Assembly (NCBI RefSeq): GCF_002735645.1
Contig: NZ_PDZG01000037.1
Coordinates: forward strand, 1 to 50,406
DNA: 50,406 nucleotides
Reading direction: 5' to 3'
Source: Iodobacter sp. BJB302
Lineage (GTDB): Bacteria; Pseudomonadota; Gammaproteobacteria; Burkholderiales; Chitinibacteraceae
Under the pieces are notes generated by a model, which was not told the DNA's origin, did no database searches, and saw only the letters and a list, made by a program, of their open reading frames with translations. Position 1 is the stretch's first letter. Each line of letters starts with the position of its first letter. The position numbers and the translations under genes are program-made. This document shows positions 1 through 8,166 of the stretch, piece after piece.

Positions 1-125
1 TTACATCCATTACTATAACCACGACCGAATCAAACTGAAGTTAAAAGGGCTGAGTCCTGTGCAATACAGAACCCAGCCCTTGAGCGCCTAGCTTTTATAC
101 TGTCCAACTAATTGGGGTCAGTTCA
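1..125 (+). mobile_element. Right end of an IS3-family insertion sequence (partial)
   Basis: Only the last 125 bases of the element are in the window. They hold the C-terminus of an integrase-type transposase, followed by a terminal repeat at 101-125 that reads TGTCCAACTAATTGGGGTCA and ends in GTTCA. Read from the other strand this begins TGAACTGACCCC, the usual tip of many IS3-family elements (TGA...TCA ends). The left end and target duplication are outside the window, so the exact boundary on the host side (125/126) is inferred from the TCA terminus. Confidence 0.8.
2..91 (+). CDS. IS3-family transposase OrfB, C-terminal end (partial)
   Basis: An open frame enters from the left edge and stops at 89-91 (TAG). 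The 29 residues read YIHYYNHDRIKLKLKGLSPV and end in YRTQPLSA. The pattern YYN-x-x-R-x-(6)-GLSPVQYR is the conserved C-terminal signature of IS3-family OrfB transposases (DDE integrase core, rve family). The catalytic residues lie upstream of the window. Whether the full transposase is intact cannot be judged. Confidence 0.85.
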   Translation, partial: YIHYYNHDRIKLKLKGLSPVQYRTQPLSA

Positions 126-144
126 ACAATGTTGGGCTTTTTTT
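126..144. terminator. Half of a probable nuo-operon terminator, interrupted by the IS
   Basis: Between the IS end and the last nuo-operon gene the plus strand reads TGTTGGGCTTTTTTT. This has the form of the right arm plus T-run of an intrinsic terminator, with GCCCAAC expected as left arm, but no left arm follows because IS sequence starts at 125. The simplest reading is that the element inserted into the loop of a terminator. The other half would have to be found to the left of the IS. Confidence 0.35.
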
Positions 145-145
145 A

Positions 146-442
146 TTAGATTCCAGGTTTACGCCAGAAATAGCGCCAGACAAATCCAGGCCATGCAAAT
201 ACGATAAACATCGCAAAGGTCGTGGCAAAGAAAGGCCAGTTTTGCGCGTGCACCGGAGAGAGTCGTCCCTCCAGTACCCTTGCCAGCAAGCCCAGCGCAA
301 GATAGAGCAAAACCAGCTCTAACATGCGCCAGTGAAAGCCCTTAACCTTTTTGGCCGGAATGCAAAAAATAATACGCTCAAAGAAAAACGGCAGATTGGC
401 AGCAATCAGCGCCAATCCACAGAGCAGGTACACATTATTCAT
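146..442 (-). CDS. DUF2818 family inner-membrane protein at the end of the nuo operon
   Basis: This 98-residue protein is almost entirely hydrophobic, with about three membrane segments (around residues 3-27, 40-60 and 70-90) and a short basic C-terminus. Its start overlaps the nuoN stop by one base, so it is translated with the nuo genes. Small DUF2818 proteins are commonly found directly after nuoN in betaproteobacteria. Their function is unknown; a role in complex I assembly or stability is only suggested by position. No catalytic motif is visible. Confidence 0.85.
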   Translation of the reverse strand: MNNVYLLCGLALIAANLPFFFERIIFCIPAKKVKGFHWRMLELVLLYLALGLLARVLEGRLSPVHAQNWPFFATTFAMFIVFAWPGFVWRYFWRKPGI

Positions 443-1899
443 TACATTGGCACAGTAAGTGATGAAGTAACGGCTTGCGAAAGCACCGTCATCAGGCGAT
501 CAGGCATCAGCCCCATCACCAGTAACAAAATGCAGTTCACAGACAGCACCAGCCTAGCATCAAAACCTGCCTCAATCGGCGCTTTGTCTGTTGCTTCATC
601 AAAATACATGATCTTCACAACGCGCAGGTAATAGAACGCGCCAACCAGCGAGAACATCACAGCAATCACCGCTAGCCATACATAGCCTAGGTTAACCACA
701 GCCTGTAATACCGACAACTTAGCAAAGAAACCTACAAAGACCGGAATACCTGCCATAGAGAACATCACAAACATCATCATGCAGGCAAACCATGGGCTGC
801 GTGCTGCCAGGCCTTTGAAATCATCAATCTTATCGGCTTCAAAACCTTCACGGGACAGCAGCATCACCATACCGAAACCGGCTGCGGCAGTCAGTACATA
901 AACCATAGCGTAGAAAAACGATGCAGCGTAACCAATCGGGCTGGCAACCAGAATACCTAAGAGCAAGAAGCCCATATGCGAGATTGTGGAGTAAGCCATC
1001 ATGCGTTTCATGCTGGTTTGGGCAATCGCCGTCAGATTACCAATACCCATAGAGAGTACTGACAACACCACCAACATGCCGCGCCAGTCAAAAGCGTAGC
1101 CTTCCATACCTTGCGCCAGCAGGCGAATCACAAATACAAAGGCGGCCAGCTTAGGAGCAGAGCCAATCAGCTGGGTTACAGGTGTAGGTGCGCCTTCATA
1201 AACATCCGGCACCCACATATGAAACGGTACTGCGCCCAATTTAAAGCCAATACCGGTCACCAAGAATACCAGACCAAAAGCGGCCAGCATACGGTTTGCT
1301 TCACCACTGGCAATCTTATGGGCGATCACAAACACATCCAGCGAAGCGGTCGCGCCGTAAATCATCGACATACCATAAAGCAACATACCAGACGCTAAAG
1401 CACCCAGAATAAAGTACTTCATCGCGGCTTCTGTGGATTGCACTGAATCACGCTGCAATGCCACGAGGGCGTACAAGGACAAAGACAGCAACTCAAGGCC
1501 CATATACAGCGTTAAGAAATTAACGCTGGAGGCCATGATCATCATGCCTGCCAGAGCAAACAGAGTCAGCGTAAACAGCTCGCCGCGGAACAGACCGCGC
1601 ACCATGCTGTAATCACGGCCATAAATCAGCACCAGTGCCACGCCCAAGATCATGCCCATCTTGGCAAAATCAGCGATTGGATCACTAATAAACAAACCAT
1701 TAAATGCCAGACGCGGAGTGGCCTGATAGCCATTCACAACGAGGAAAGCGGTTACCGCCAACACAAGCAGCGTCAACACATAAGTAATGTGTCGCTTGGC
1801 ATCCGACACAAACAAATCAATCAGTAGTACCGCACAGCTGGCAAGCAGCAGGAAAATTTCCGGCATTGCCACCCAAGCATTCAGGCTGGTCCAGGTCAT
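442..1899 (-). CDS. nuoN: NADH-quinone oxidoreductase subunit N
   Basis: A 485-residue polytopic membrane protein with about 14 helices, one of the three antiporter-like (Mrp-type) subunits of the complex I membrane arm that carry proton translocation. The segment KLGAVPFHMWVPDVYEGAPT holds the conserved lysine and proline-broken helix of this family, and KRMMAYSTISHMG matches the second conserved lysine/histidine region. The length equals the usual 480-490. It is the last respiratory subunit of the operon. The 99-base gap to nuoM contains a stem-loop, and the stop overlaps the DUF2818 gene start. Confidence 0.97.
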   Translation of the reverse strand: MTWTSLNAWVAMPEIFLLLASCAVLLIDLFVSDAKRHITYVLTLLVLAVTAFLVVNGYQATPRLAFNGLFISDPIADFAKMGMILGVALVLIYGRDYSMVRGLFRGELFTLTLFALAGMMIMASSVNFLTLYMGLELLSLSLYALVALQRDSVQSTEAAMKYFILGALASGMLLYGMSMIYGATASLDVFVIAHKIASGEANRMLAAFGLVFLVTGIGFKLGAVPFHMWVPDVYEGAPTPVTQLIGSAPKLAAFVFVIRLLAQGMEGYAFDWRGMLVVLSVLSMGIGNLTAIAQTSMKRMMAYSTISHMGFLLLGILVASPIGYAASFFYAMVYVLTAAAGFGMVMLLSREGFEADKIDDFKGLAARSPWFACMMMFVMFSMAGIPVFVGFFAKLSVLQAVVNLGYVWLAVIAVMFSLVGAFYYLRVVKIMYFDEATDKAPIEAGFDARLVLSVNCILLLVMGLMPDRLMTVLSQAVTSSLTVPM

Positions 1900-1960
1900 T
1901 ATTCAACCCTATCAAATAATAGTATGGTGGTCCGAAGGTATGTTTCTACCTCTGGATAAA

Positions 1961-1989
1961 GTCGGGTATTCATAAAATGAATGCCCGAC
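1961..1989 (-). other. Stem-loop between nuoM and nuoN
   Basis: A 13-base left arm (GTCGGGTATTCAT, 1961-1973) and right arm (977-989) are complementary except at one position, with a three-base loop. No T-run follows, so this is not a simple terminator. Because it sits between two co-transcribed genes it may act as an mRNA end-stabiliser or pause site; that is inference. On the nuo (minus) transcript the odd pair is C-A, on the plus strand it would be a U-G wobble. Confidence 0.55.
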
Positions 1990-1998
1990 TATCTCGAA

Positions 1999-3504
1999 TC
2001 AGTGCAATTTGCTTTGTGATACATGCCAGATCAAATCATTAACAGACACATGCATCACATCAGCAAATGGCTTCGGATACAGGCCCATGCCCAATACCGC
2101 TACAGCTAATACAGCAAGGATCAGAAATTCGCGTGAATTTACGTCTTTCAGATGCTCAACATGATCATTGGCAACCTCACCGAATAACACCCGCTTGTAC
2201 ATCCACAGGGTATAAGCAGCACCAAAGATCAGCGTTGTAGCACCCGCAAAGGCGTACCAGAAGTTCACTTGTACAGCCCCCAGAATCACCATAAATTCAC
2301 CGGCAAAACCAGAAGTACCCGGCAGACCTGAGTTCGCCATTGCAAACAGCATCATAAAGCTGGCGAAAATTGGCATTTTATTCGCCACGCCACCGTAATC
2401 GGCGATCTTGCGGCTGTGTACACGGTCGTACATCACACCAATACAGAAGAACATTGCGGCAGACACAAAGCCGTGCGAGATCATTTGCAGTAATGCGCCT
2501 TCTACCGCGTACTGGTTCATTTGCGTGCCGCCGGCAAACATAAAGAAGCCCAGCGTGACAAAACCCATATGCGAGATCGAAGAATAAGCCACCAGCTTTT
2601 TCATATCGGTTTGCACAAGTGCCACCAAACCAATGTAAATCACAGCCACCAGAGACAATGCTACAAACACCCATGCGTATTCGCGTGCGGCATCCGGCGC
2701 AATCGGCAGGGCAAACCGTAAGAAGCCATAAGCACCCAGTTTCAGGGTAATCGCCGCCAGTACCATCGAACCGCCTGTAGGCGCTTCAACGTGAGCATCC
2801 GGCAACCATGTGTGAACCGGCCACATTGGTACTTTCACAGCAAAGGCAAAGAAGAAGGCAATCAATACTAAAGTCTGAGCGGTCATTCCCAGCGGCAGGC
2901 GCTGGAAATCGGCAATTTCAAAACTACCGCCCGTTTGCTGATACAGGTAGATAAAACCAACCAGTGTCAGCAAAGAACCAAGCAGGGTGTAAAGAAAGAA
3001 TTTAATCGATGCATACACACGGCGCGGGCCGCCCCAGATACCAATAATCAGGTACATAGGAATCAGCATCGCTTCAAAGAACACGTAGAACAAGATCGCA
3101 TCAAGCGCAGCAAATGCGCCATTGATCAGGCCCGACATAATCAGGAAAGCGGCCATATATTGCGCGGTGCGTTTTTCAATAACCTGCCAGCCCGCCAGTA
3201 CAACCATCAGGGTAACAAAGCTATTTAAAATCACAAACAGCATCGAAATGCCATCAACCCCAAGATGGTAGTTGATATTAAATGAAGTGATCCAAGGGAT
3301 CATTTCTTCAAACTGCATACCGCCGTGCAAAGACTCAAACTGCGTATACAGCGGAATGGTTACCAAGAAACTCAGCAAAGCGCCAGCCAGCGCCAGCCAG
3401 CGCGCCGCTTTAGCGTTTTTGTCCCCGCCTGTCGCGAGTACTGCAAGGCCTGCCACGATCGGCAGCCAGATCGCGAGGCTTAGAAGATTACCCGTCATAG
3501 TCAA
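1999..3504 (-). CDS. nuoM: NADH-quinone oxidoreductase subunit M
   Basis: A 501-residue polytopic membrane protein, the second antiporter-like proton-pumping subunit of complex I. Family hallmarks visible are YVFFEAMLIPMYLIIGIWGG in the first third (glutamate in helix 5), KVPMWPVHTWLPDAHVEAPT with the pumping lysine, and KKLVAYSSISHMGF. The length matches the usual 490-510. It follows nuoL after a 66-base gap holding two GC-rich hairpins and precedes nuoN after a gap with another hairpin, unlike the tightly packed nuoA to nuoK genes. Confidence 0.97.
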   Translation of the reverse strand: MTMTGNLLSLAIWLPIVAGLAVLATGGDKNAKAARWLALAGALLSFLVTIPLYTQFESLHGGMQFEEMIPWITSFNINYHLGVDGISMLFVILNSFVTLMVVLAGWQVIEKRTAQYMAAFLIMSGLINGAFAALDAILFYVFFEAMLIPMYLIIGIWGGPRRVYASIKFFLYTLLGSLLTLVGFIYLYQQTGGSFEIADFQRLPLGMTAQTLVLIAFFFAFAVKVPMWPVHTWLPDAHVEAPTGGSMVLAAITLKLGAYGFLRFALPIAPDAAREYAWVFVALSLVAVIYIGLVALVQTDMKKLVAYSSISHMGFVTLGFFMFAGGTQMNQYAVEGALLQMISHGFVSAAMFFCIGVMYDRVHSRKIADYGGVANKMPIFASFMMLFAMANSGLPGTSGFAGEFMVILGAVQVNFWYAFAGATTLIFGAAYTLWMYKRVLFGEVANDHVEHLKDVNSREFLILAVLAVAVLGMGLYPKPFADVMHVSVNDLIWHVSQSKLH

Positions 3505-3525
3505 CCTACTTGTTATTTAATCCGA

Positions 3526-3562
3526 GGGGGGCAAAGCCCCCCGATCCCCGGCTGTACGCCGG
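3526..3562 (-). other. Two tandem GC-rich hairpins between nuoL and nuoM
   Basis: The first hairpin is GGGGGGC-AAA-GCCCCCC (3526-3542) and the second is CCGGC-TGTAC-GCCGG (3548-3562), with five bases between them. Neither is followed by a T-run. They lie in the untranslated gap between co-directional genes, so an RNA processing or segmental-stability role is possible but unproven. Confidence 0.5.
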
Positions 3563-3570
3563 CCATCTTA

Positions 3571-5619
3571 TTAGGCCAGCAGGCCAGCAATCCACCACGT
3601 CATCAGGCCAATTGCACCGATAATCATGGCAAAAGCGTAGTGGTAGATATAACCAGATTGCAATTTACGCGCCAACGCTGAAAACAGCCCCACCAGCTTA
3701 GCCGTGCCATTAACAAGCAAGCCGTCGATGATGAAGGTATCACCTACTTTCCAGAATAAAGTACCCAATACACGGCCACCTGCTGCAAAGCCATTGATAT
3801 ACAGGTGATCCATGTAGTACTTCTCATCCAGCAGTTTCTTGATGCCCACCGATGTAAAGAAGCGTTCCAGCGCAGCAGGAATACTTGGCTTCACAAGATA
3901 GAAGTACCAGGACACCGCGACACCTGCTAAGGCCAGCCAGAATGGCAAGGTGGTCAGAGAGTGAATACCCATGCCGATTGCACCATGGAATTCTTCTTTC
4001 ATCACTTCCATAGCAGGGTGAGCTTCATGATTTACAAAAATCACACCCTTGAAGAAATCACCGTAAAGCATAGGATCGATCGCAAAGTAACCAATCACCA
4101 GCGACGGAATAGCCAGCATCACCAGCGGTAAAGTCACTACCCAAGGTGTTTCATGCGGTTTTTGCCCCGGAGCCAGACCATGATGGTGCTCATCAGCATG
4201 ATGATCATCATCATGTGCATGCGCATCGTGGCCGTGATGATCATGCGCCTTACCGAAACGCTCTTCACCGTGGAACACCAGGAAGTACATACGGAAAGAG
4301 TAGAAAGCCGTTACAAACACACCTGCCACAACAGCGAAGTAAGCAAAACCAGCGCCTGGCAAGTTTGAAGCGTGCACCGCTTCGATAATCGAATCTTTAG
4401 AATAGAAACCAGACAAGAACGGTGTACCGATCAGGGCCAGTGAGCCAATCAAAGAGGTAATCCAAGTAATTGGCATGTATTTCTTCAAGCCACCCATATT
4501 GCGGATGTCCTGATCGTGGTGCATACCAATAATCACAGAACCTGCAGCAAGGAATAACAGCGCTTTAAAGAATGCGTGCGTCATCAGGTGAAATACCGCC
4601 ACCGAGTAAGCTGATGCACCTAAAGCAACCGTCATATAACCGAGCTGTGACAAAGTGGAATAAGCCACAACGCGCTTGATATCGTTCTGGATAATCCCGA
4701 GGAAACCCATAAACAGCGCGGTAATTGAGCCAATCACCATCACAAAGTTCAGCGCAGTATCTGATAACTCAAACAATGGCGACATACGCGCCACCATAAA
4801 GATACCTGCCGTCACCATTGTTGCCGCGTGAATCAGTGCAGAAATCGGTGTCGGGCCTTCCATCGAATCCGGCAACCAGACATGCAGCGGAAACTGAGCC
4901 GATTTACCCATCGCACCGATAAACAGCAAGATGCAAGTCACCGACAACAAGGACCAGGTCACATTTGGGAACAAGCTAATCGTGGCTTCTTTCAGCGCAG
5001 GTGCTTTTGCAAATACATCGGCGTAATCGAGCGAGCCAAAGTAAGCCAGCACCAGACCAATTCCTAAGAGGAAACCAAAGTCACCCACACGGTTGATCAG
5101 GAAAGCCTTCATATTGGCGAAAGTGGCCGTTGGCTTTTTGAACCAAAAACCAATCAAGAGGTAAGAAACCAAACCTACCGCTTCCCAGCCGAAGAAGAGC
5201 TGAACGAAGTTATTCGCCATCACCAGCATCAGCATCGAGAAGGTAAACAGCGAGATATAGCTGAAGAAACGCTGATAACCTGGGTCTTCCGACATATAAC
5301 CGATGGTATAGATATGCACCATCAGAGATACAAAGGTCACCACGCACATCATCATTGCGGTGAGCTTATCAACCAGGAAACCAACATTGAAATCAACACC
5401 ATTAACAGTCAGCCATGTATAAACCGTACCGTTAAAGTTATCGCCACCTGACACCAGATGGTTTAAAACATAAGCCGACATCAGGAACGAAGCAGCAACA
5501 CCACCAATCGTGACGATATGCGATGCACGCCGCCCGATTGCCCAGCCAAACAAGCCTGCAACCAGCGCGCCAAACAGAGGCGCCAGCGGGATTAAGAGAT
5601 AAATCGTTTTCATATCCAT
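3571..5619 (-). CDS. nuoL: NADH-quinone oxidoreductase subunit L
   Basis: A 682-residue protein, the distal antiporter-like subunit of complex I with the lateral helix. Hallmarks are FFGWEAVGLVSYLLIGFW, KSAQFPLHVWLPDSMEGPTP (pumping lysine and HVWLPDAM-type motif) and KRVVAYSTLSQLGYM. The length is somewhat above the E. coli protein (613). Much of the excess lies in a hydrophilic loop near residues 455-490 that is extremely rich in histidine and aspartate (encoded at about 4178-4247; includes HDHHGHDAHAHDDDHH). A possible alternative start two codons later (MKTIYLL) cannot be excluded. It follows nuoK after 16 bases. Confidence 0.97.
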   Translation of the reverse strand: MDMKTIYLLIPLAPLFGALVAGLFGWAIGRRASHIVTIGGVAASFLMSAYVLNHLVSGGDNFNGTVYTWLTVNGVDFNVGFLVDKLTAMMMCVVTFVSLMVHIYTIGYMSEDPGYQRFFSYISLFTFSMLMLVMANNFVQLFFGWEAVGLVSYLLIGFWFKKPTATFANMKAFLINRVGDFGFLLGIGLVLAYFGSLDYADVFAKAPALKEATISLFPNVTWSLLSVTCILLFIGAMGKSAQFPLHVWLPDSMEGPTPISALIHAATMVTAGIFMVARMSPLFELSDTALNFVMVIGSITALFMGFLGIIQNDIKRVVAYSTLSQLGYMTVALGASAYSVAVFHLMTHAFFKALLFLAAGSVIIGMHHDQDIRNMGGLKKYMPITWITSLIGSLALIGTPFLSGFYSKDSIIEAVHASNLPGAGFAYFAVVAGVFVTAFYSFRMYFLVFHGEERFGKAHDHHGHDAHAHDDDHHADEHHHGLAPGQKPHETPWVVTLPLVMLAIPSLVIGYFAIDPMLYGDFFKGVIFVNHEAHPAMEVMKEEFHGAIGMGIHSLTTLPFWLALAGVAVSWYFYLVKPSIPAALERFFTSVGIKKLLDEKYYMDHLYINGFAAGGRVLGTLFWKVGDTFIIDGLLVNGTAKLVGLFSALARKLQSGYIYHYAFAMIIGAIGLMTWWIAGLLA

Positions 5620-5635
5620 ATATAACCCTGTCCCC

Positions 5636-5941
5636 TTAACCCTTCAGGCTGTCGAGATCTTCGACGTTGATCGATCGCAGATTGCGGAATAACACAATCA
5701 GGATCGCCAGCCCAATTGCGGCTTCAGCCGCAGCCACCGTCAAGATAAAGAACACGAAAATCTGCCCTGCTGAATCGCCGAGGAACTGCGAGAAAGCAAT
5801 GAAATTCATATTCACCGCAAGCAACATCAACTCAATCGCCATAAGCAGCACGATTAAGTTTTTACGGTTCATAAAGATACCGAAAATACTGATGGCAAAT
5901 AAACAAGCCGCCAGCACAAGATAATGCGTCAACTCAAGCAT
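5636..5941 (-). CDS. nuoK: NADH-quinone oxidoreductase subunit K
   Basis: A 101-residue protein with three transmembrane helices, the usual size for NuoK (MrpC-like). The two conserved membrane glutamates of the family are present, in [14 protein letters not shown] and in [14 protein letters not shown]; they form part of the charged axis linking the quinone site to the pumps. It sits in the conserved order J-K-L with gaps of 20 and 16 bases. Confidence 0.97.
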   Translation of the reverse strand: MLELTHYLVLAACLFAISIFGIFMNRKNLIVLLMAIELMLLAVNMNFIAFSQFLGDSAGQIFVFFILTVAAAEAAIGLAILIVLFRNLRSINVEDLDSLKG

Positions 5942-5961
5942 AAAAACTTTTCCTTGGGCAC

Positions 5962-6597
5962 TTAGGCTGCTGGTTTATCATCGCTGGCAGGAACTTCTGC
6001 CAGCTCTTTAACGGTGGCTGCCATCTTGACGATACGCAGACGATCACTGGCTTTAACACGAACCTGCTCACCAGGATTGATGTATTTGCTGCTTTTACGT
6101 TTACGCAGAGTCAGAGCAATGGCGGCAATCATACCCACCAGCAGAATCACTGAAGCTAACTGGAAAGGCAGGAAATACTGGGTGTAAATTAAGCGGCCTA
6201 ATTCATGCACATTGCTATAGCCAGCAGGACGCTCAACCAGCGCAGCGCCTTCCAGCTGGCTTGCGCCATGGGTAATGACCAAGACCATTTCCACCAGCAT
6301 GGTGCCTGCAACAACACCTGCGACAGGAGCAAACTTCCAGAAGCCTTTACGCAGCTCCTCGAAATTAATGTCCAGCATCATCACCACAAACAGGAACAGC
6401 ACCATGACTGCCCCCACATAAATCAGCACAAGGGAAACAGCCAGGAATTCTGCCTTCATCAGCATCCACAGCATGGCTGCGGTAAAGAAAGACAAAATCA
6501 GCAGTAAAGCGGCTTGTACCGGATTTTTGGTACTGACTACGCCAAGTGCAGACACCAGCAGCACCAGTGCGAAGAAACTAAATAGAGCAATTGTCAT
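5962..6597 (-). CDS. nuoJ: NADH-quinone oxidoreductase subunit J
   Basis: A 211-residue membrane subunit with five helices in the first 165 residues. The conserved segment [20 protein letters not shown] corresponds to helix 3 with its pi-bulge, which takes part in coupling in complex I. The C-terminal 45 residues are hydrophilic and variable, ending in [11 protein letters not shown]. The gene follows nuoI after nine bases and precedes nuoK. Confidence 0.97.
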   Translation of the reverse strand: MTIALFSFFALVLLVSALGVVSTKNPVQAALLLILSFFTAAMLWMLMKAEFLAVSLVLIYVGAVMVLFLFVVMMLDINFEELRKGFWKFAPVAGVVAGTMLVEMVLVITHGASQLEGAALVERPAGYSNVHELGRLIYTQYFLPFQLASVILLVGMIAAIALTLRKRKSSKYINPGEQVRVKASDRLRIVKMAATVKELAEVPASDDKPAA

Positions 6598-6606
6598 CGG
6601 ATACCC

Positions 6607-7095
6607 TTAGCGGTACTTAGCGTCTTGCGCTTTACGTTCAGCAATTTCGCTCTCGTACTTATCACCAACTGCCAGCAACATTGGCTTGGTGTAGTAGAGG
6701 TCGCCCCGTTTTTCGCCGTGATATTCAAGGATATGCGTTTCCACGATGGCATCCACCGGGCAAGCTTCCTCACAAAAACCACAGAAAATACATTTAGTCA
6801 GATCGATGTCATAACGAGTAGTGCGGCGTGTGCCGTCCTCACGCTTGTCTGACTCAATCACAATCGCCTGAGCCGGGCAAACTGCTTCGCAAAGCTTACA
6901 GGCGATACAACGCTCTTCGCCATTGGCATAGCGGCGCTGTGCGTGCAGGCCGCGAAAACGCGGGCTGTACGGTGTTTTTTCCTCAGGGAACTGTACTGTG
7001 ATCTTGGTCTGGAACATATGGCGGCCGGTAAGCATCAGGCCTTTTACCAGTTCCACAAGCAAGAACGTTTTAAAGAAATAAGCAATCTTTTCCAT
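6607..7095 (-). CDS. nuoI: NADH-quinone oxidoreductase subunit I (2x [4Fe-4S])
   Basis: A 162-residue peripheral subunit carrying clusters N6a and N6b that pass electrons to N2 in NuoB. Two ferredoxin motifs are intact: [12 protein letters not shown] and [12 protein letters not shown]. An N-terminal amphipathic/hydrophobic stretch (about residues 5-20) anchors it to the membrane arm. The size is the betaproteobacterial norm (159-163; E. coli 180). It lies between nuoH and nuoJ with gaps of 12 and 9 bases. Confidence 0.97.
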   Translation of the reverse strand: MEKIAYFFKTFLLVELVKGLMLTGRHMFQTKITVQFPEEKTPYSPRFRGLHAQRRYANGEERCIACKLCEAVCPAQAIVIESDKREDGTRRTTRYDIDLTKCIFCGFCEEACPVDAIVETHILEYHGEKRGDLYYTKPMLLAVGDKYESEIAERKAQDAKYR

Positions 7096-7107
7096 AGCGG
7101 ATCCTGT

Positions 7108-8154
7108 TTATTTCCAGAGGGACAGCGGCGTCTGCATCCAAGCGCCCACTACCACAATCCAAATCAAGGTGACCGGGATGAAAATTTTCCAACCCAAACG
7201 CATAAGCTGATCGTAACGATAGCGGGGGAAAGTAGCGCGGAACCACAAGAAGCAGAACAGCATAAAGGCTACTTTTAATACCCACCACAGTACCGATGGC
7301 GCGCCCAGAATGCCCCAGCTTGCCGGGAACGGGCTTAACCAGCCGCCAAGGAACATGATCGATGTCATTGCTGAGATCAGAATCATATTGGCGTATTCGG
7401 CCAAGAAGAACAGCGCAAAGCTCATGCCCGAGTATTCAACCATGTGGCCCGCAACAATTTCTGATTCGCCTTCGGTTACGTCAAATGGCGCGCGGTTGGT
7501 TTCAGCCACACCAGAAATAAAGTACACAACGAACAGCGGCATTAAGGGAATCAGATTCCACGACAGAATCGAGCCACCCGCTACACCCTGGCTTTGCTGA
7601 TTCACAATTTCGGTCATATTTAAGCTACCCGAAACCATCATCACACCGACCAGAGCAAAGCCCATTGCCAGCTCATAAGAAATCACCTGAGCCGCAGCGC
7701 GCATTGCACCCAAGAACGCATATTTGGAATTAGATGCCCAGCCCGCCAGAATCACGCCATAAACGCCCATCGAAGTGATGGCCATGACGTAGAGCAAGCC
7801 GACATTCACATCCGATAAAACATAGCCAGGATAAAACGGCACCACGGCCCAAGCCGCCAGTGCCGGTACCAGAACCATAATCGGCGCTAAAAAAAACAGA
7901 CCAGTGCTGGCAGCAGATGGAGAAATAATTTCTTTCAGCAGCAGCTTTACACCGTCGGCAATCGGTTGCAGCAGACCAAACGGACCAACCCGGTTCGGGC
8001 CGATACGGATCTGCATATAACCGATCACTTTACGTTCAGCTAAAGTCAGGTAAGCCACTGCGCCCATTAAAGGCGCAACGATGCAAACGATCTTCAGTAA
8101 GGTCCAGAGGACAAACGCGATCTCTGTGCCGAACAACCCTTGTAACATTTCCAT
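7108..8154 (-). CDS. nuoH: NADH-quinone oxidoreductase subunit H
   Basis: A 348-residue protein with about eight helices, forming most of the quinone-binding chamber at the junction of the two arms. Family signatures include [20 protein letters not shown] near the N-terminus, the charged cytoplasmic loop with [19 protein letters not shown], and [20 protein letters not shown] near the C-terminus. The length is typical. It follows nuoG after 12 bases. Confidence 0.98.
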   Translation of the reverse strand: MEMLQGLFGTEIAFVLWTLLKIVCIVAPLMGAVAYLTLAERKVIGYMQIRIGPNRVGPFGLLQPIADGVKLLLKEIISPSAASTGLFFLAPIMVLVPALAAWAVVPFYPGYVLSDVNVGLLYVMAITSMGVYGVILAGWASNSKYAFLGAMRAAAQVISYELAMGFALVGVMMVSGSLNMTEIVNQQSQGVAGGSILSWNLIPLMPLFVVYFISGVAETNRAPFDVTEGESEIVAGHMVEYSGMSFALFFLAEYANMILISAMTSIMFLGGWLSPFPASWGILGAPSVLWWVLKVAFMLFCFLWFRATFPRYRYDQLMRLGWKIFIPVTLIWIVVVGAWMQTPLSLWK

Positions 8155-8166
8155 ATTGGGCGCCCT

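Noticed and set aside
4146-4388. Histidine/aspartate-rich plus-strand frames opposite nuoL
   Set aside because: They are the reverse-strand readings of the His-rich loop codons (CAT/ATG complement) and have no independent support.
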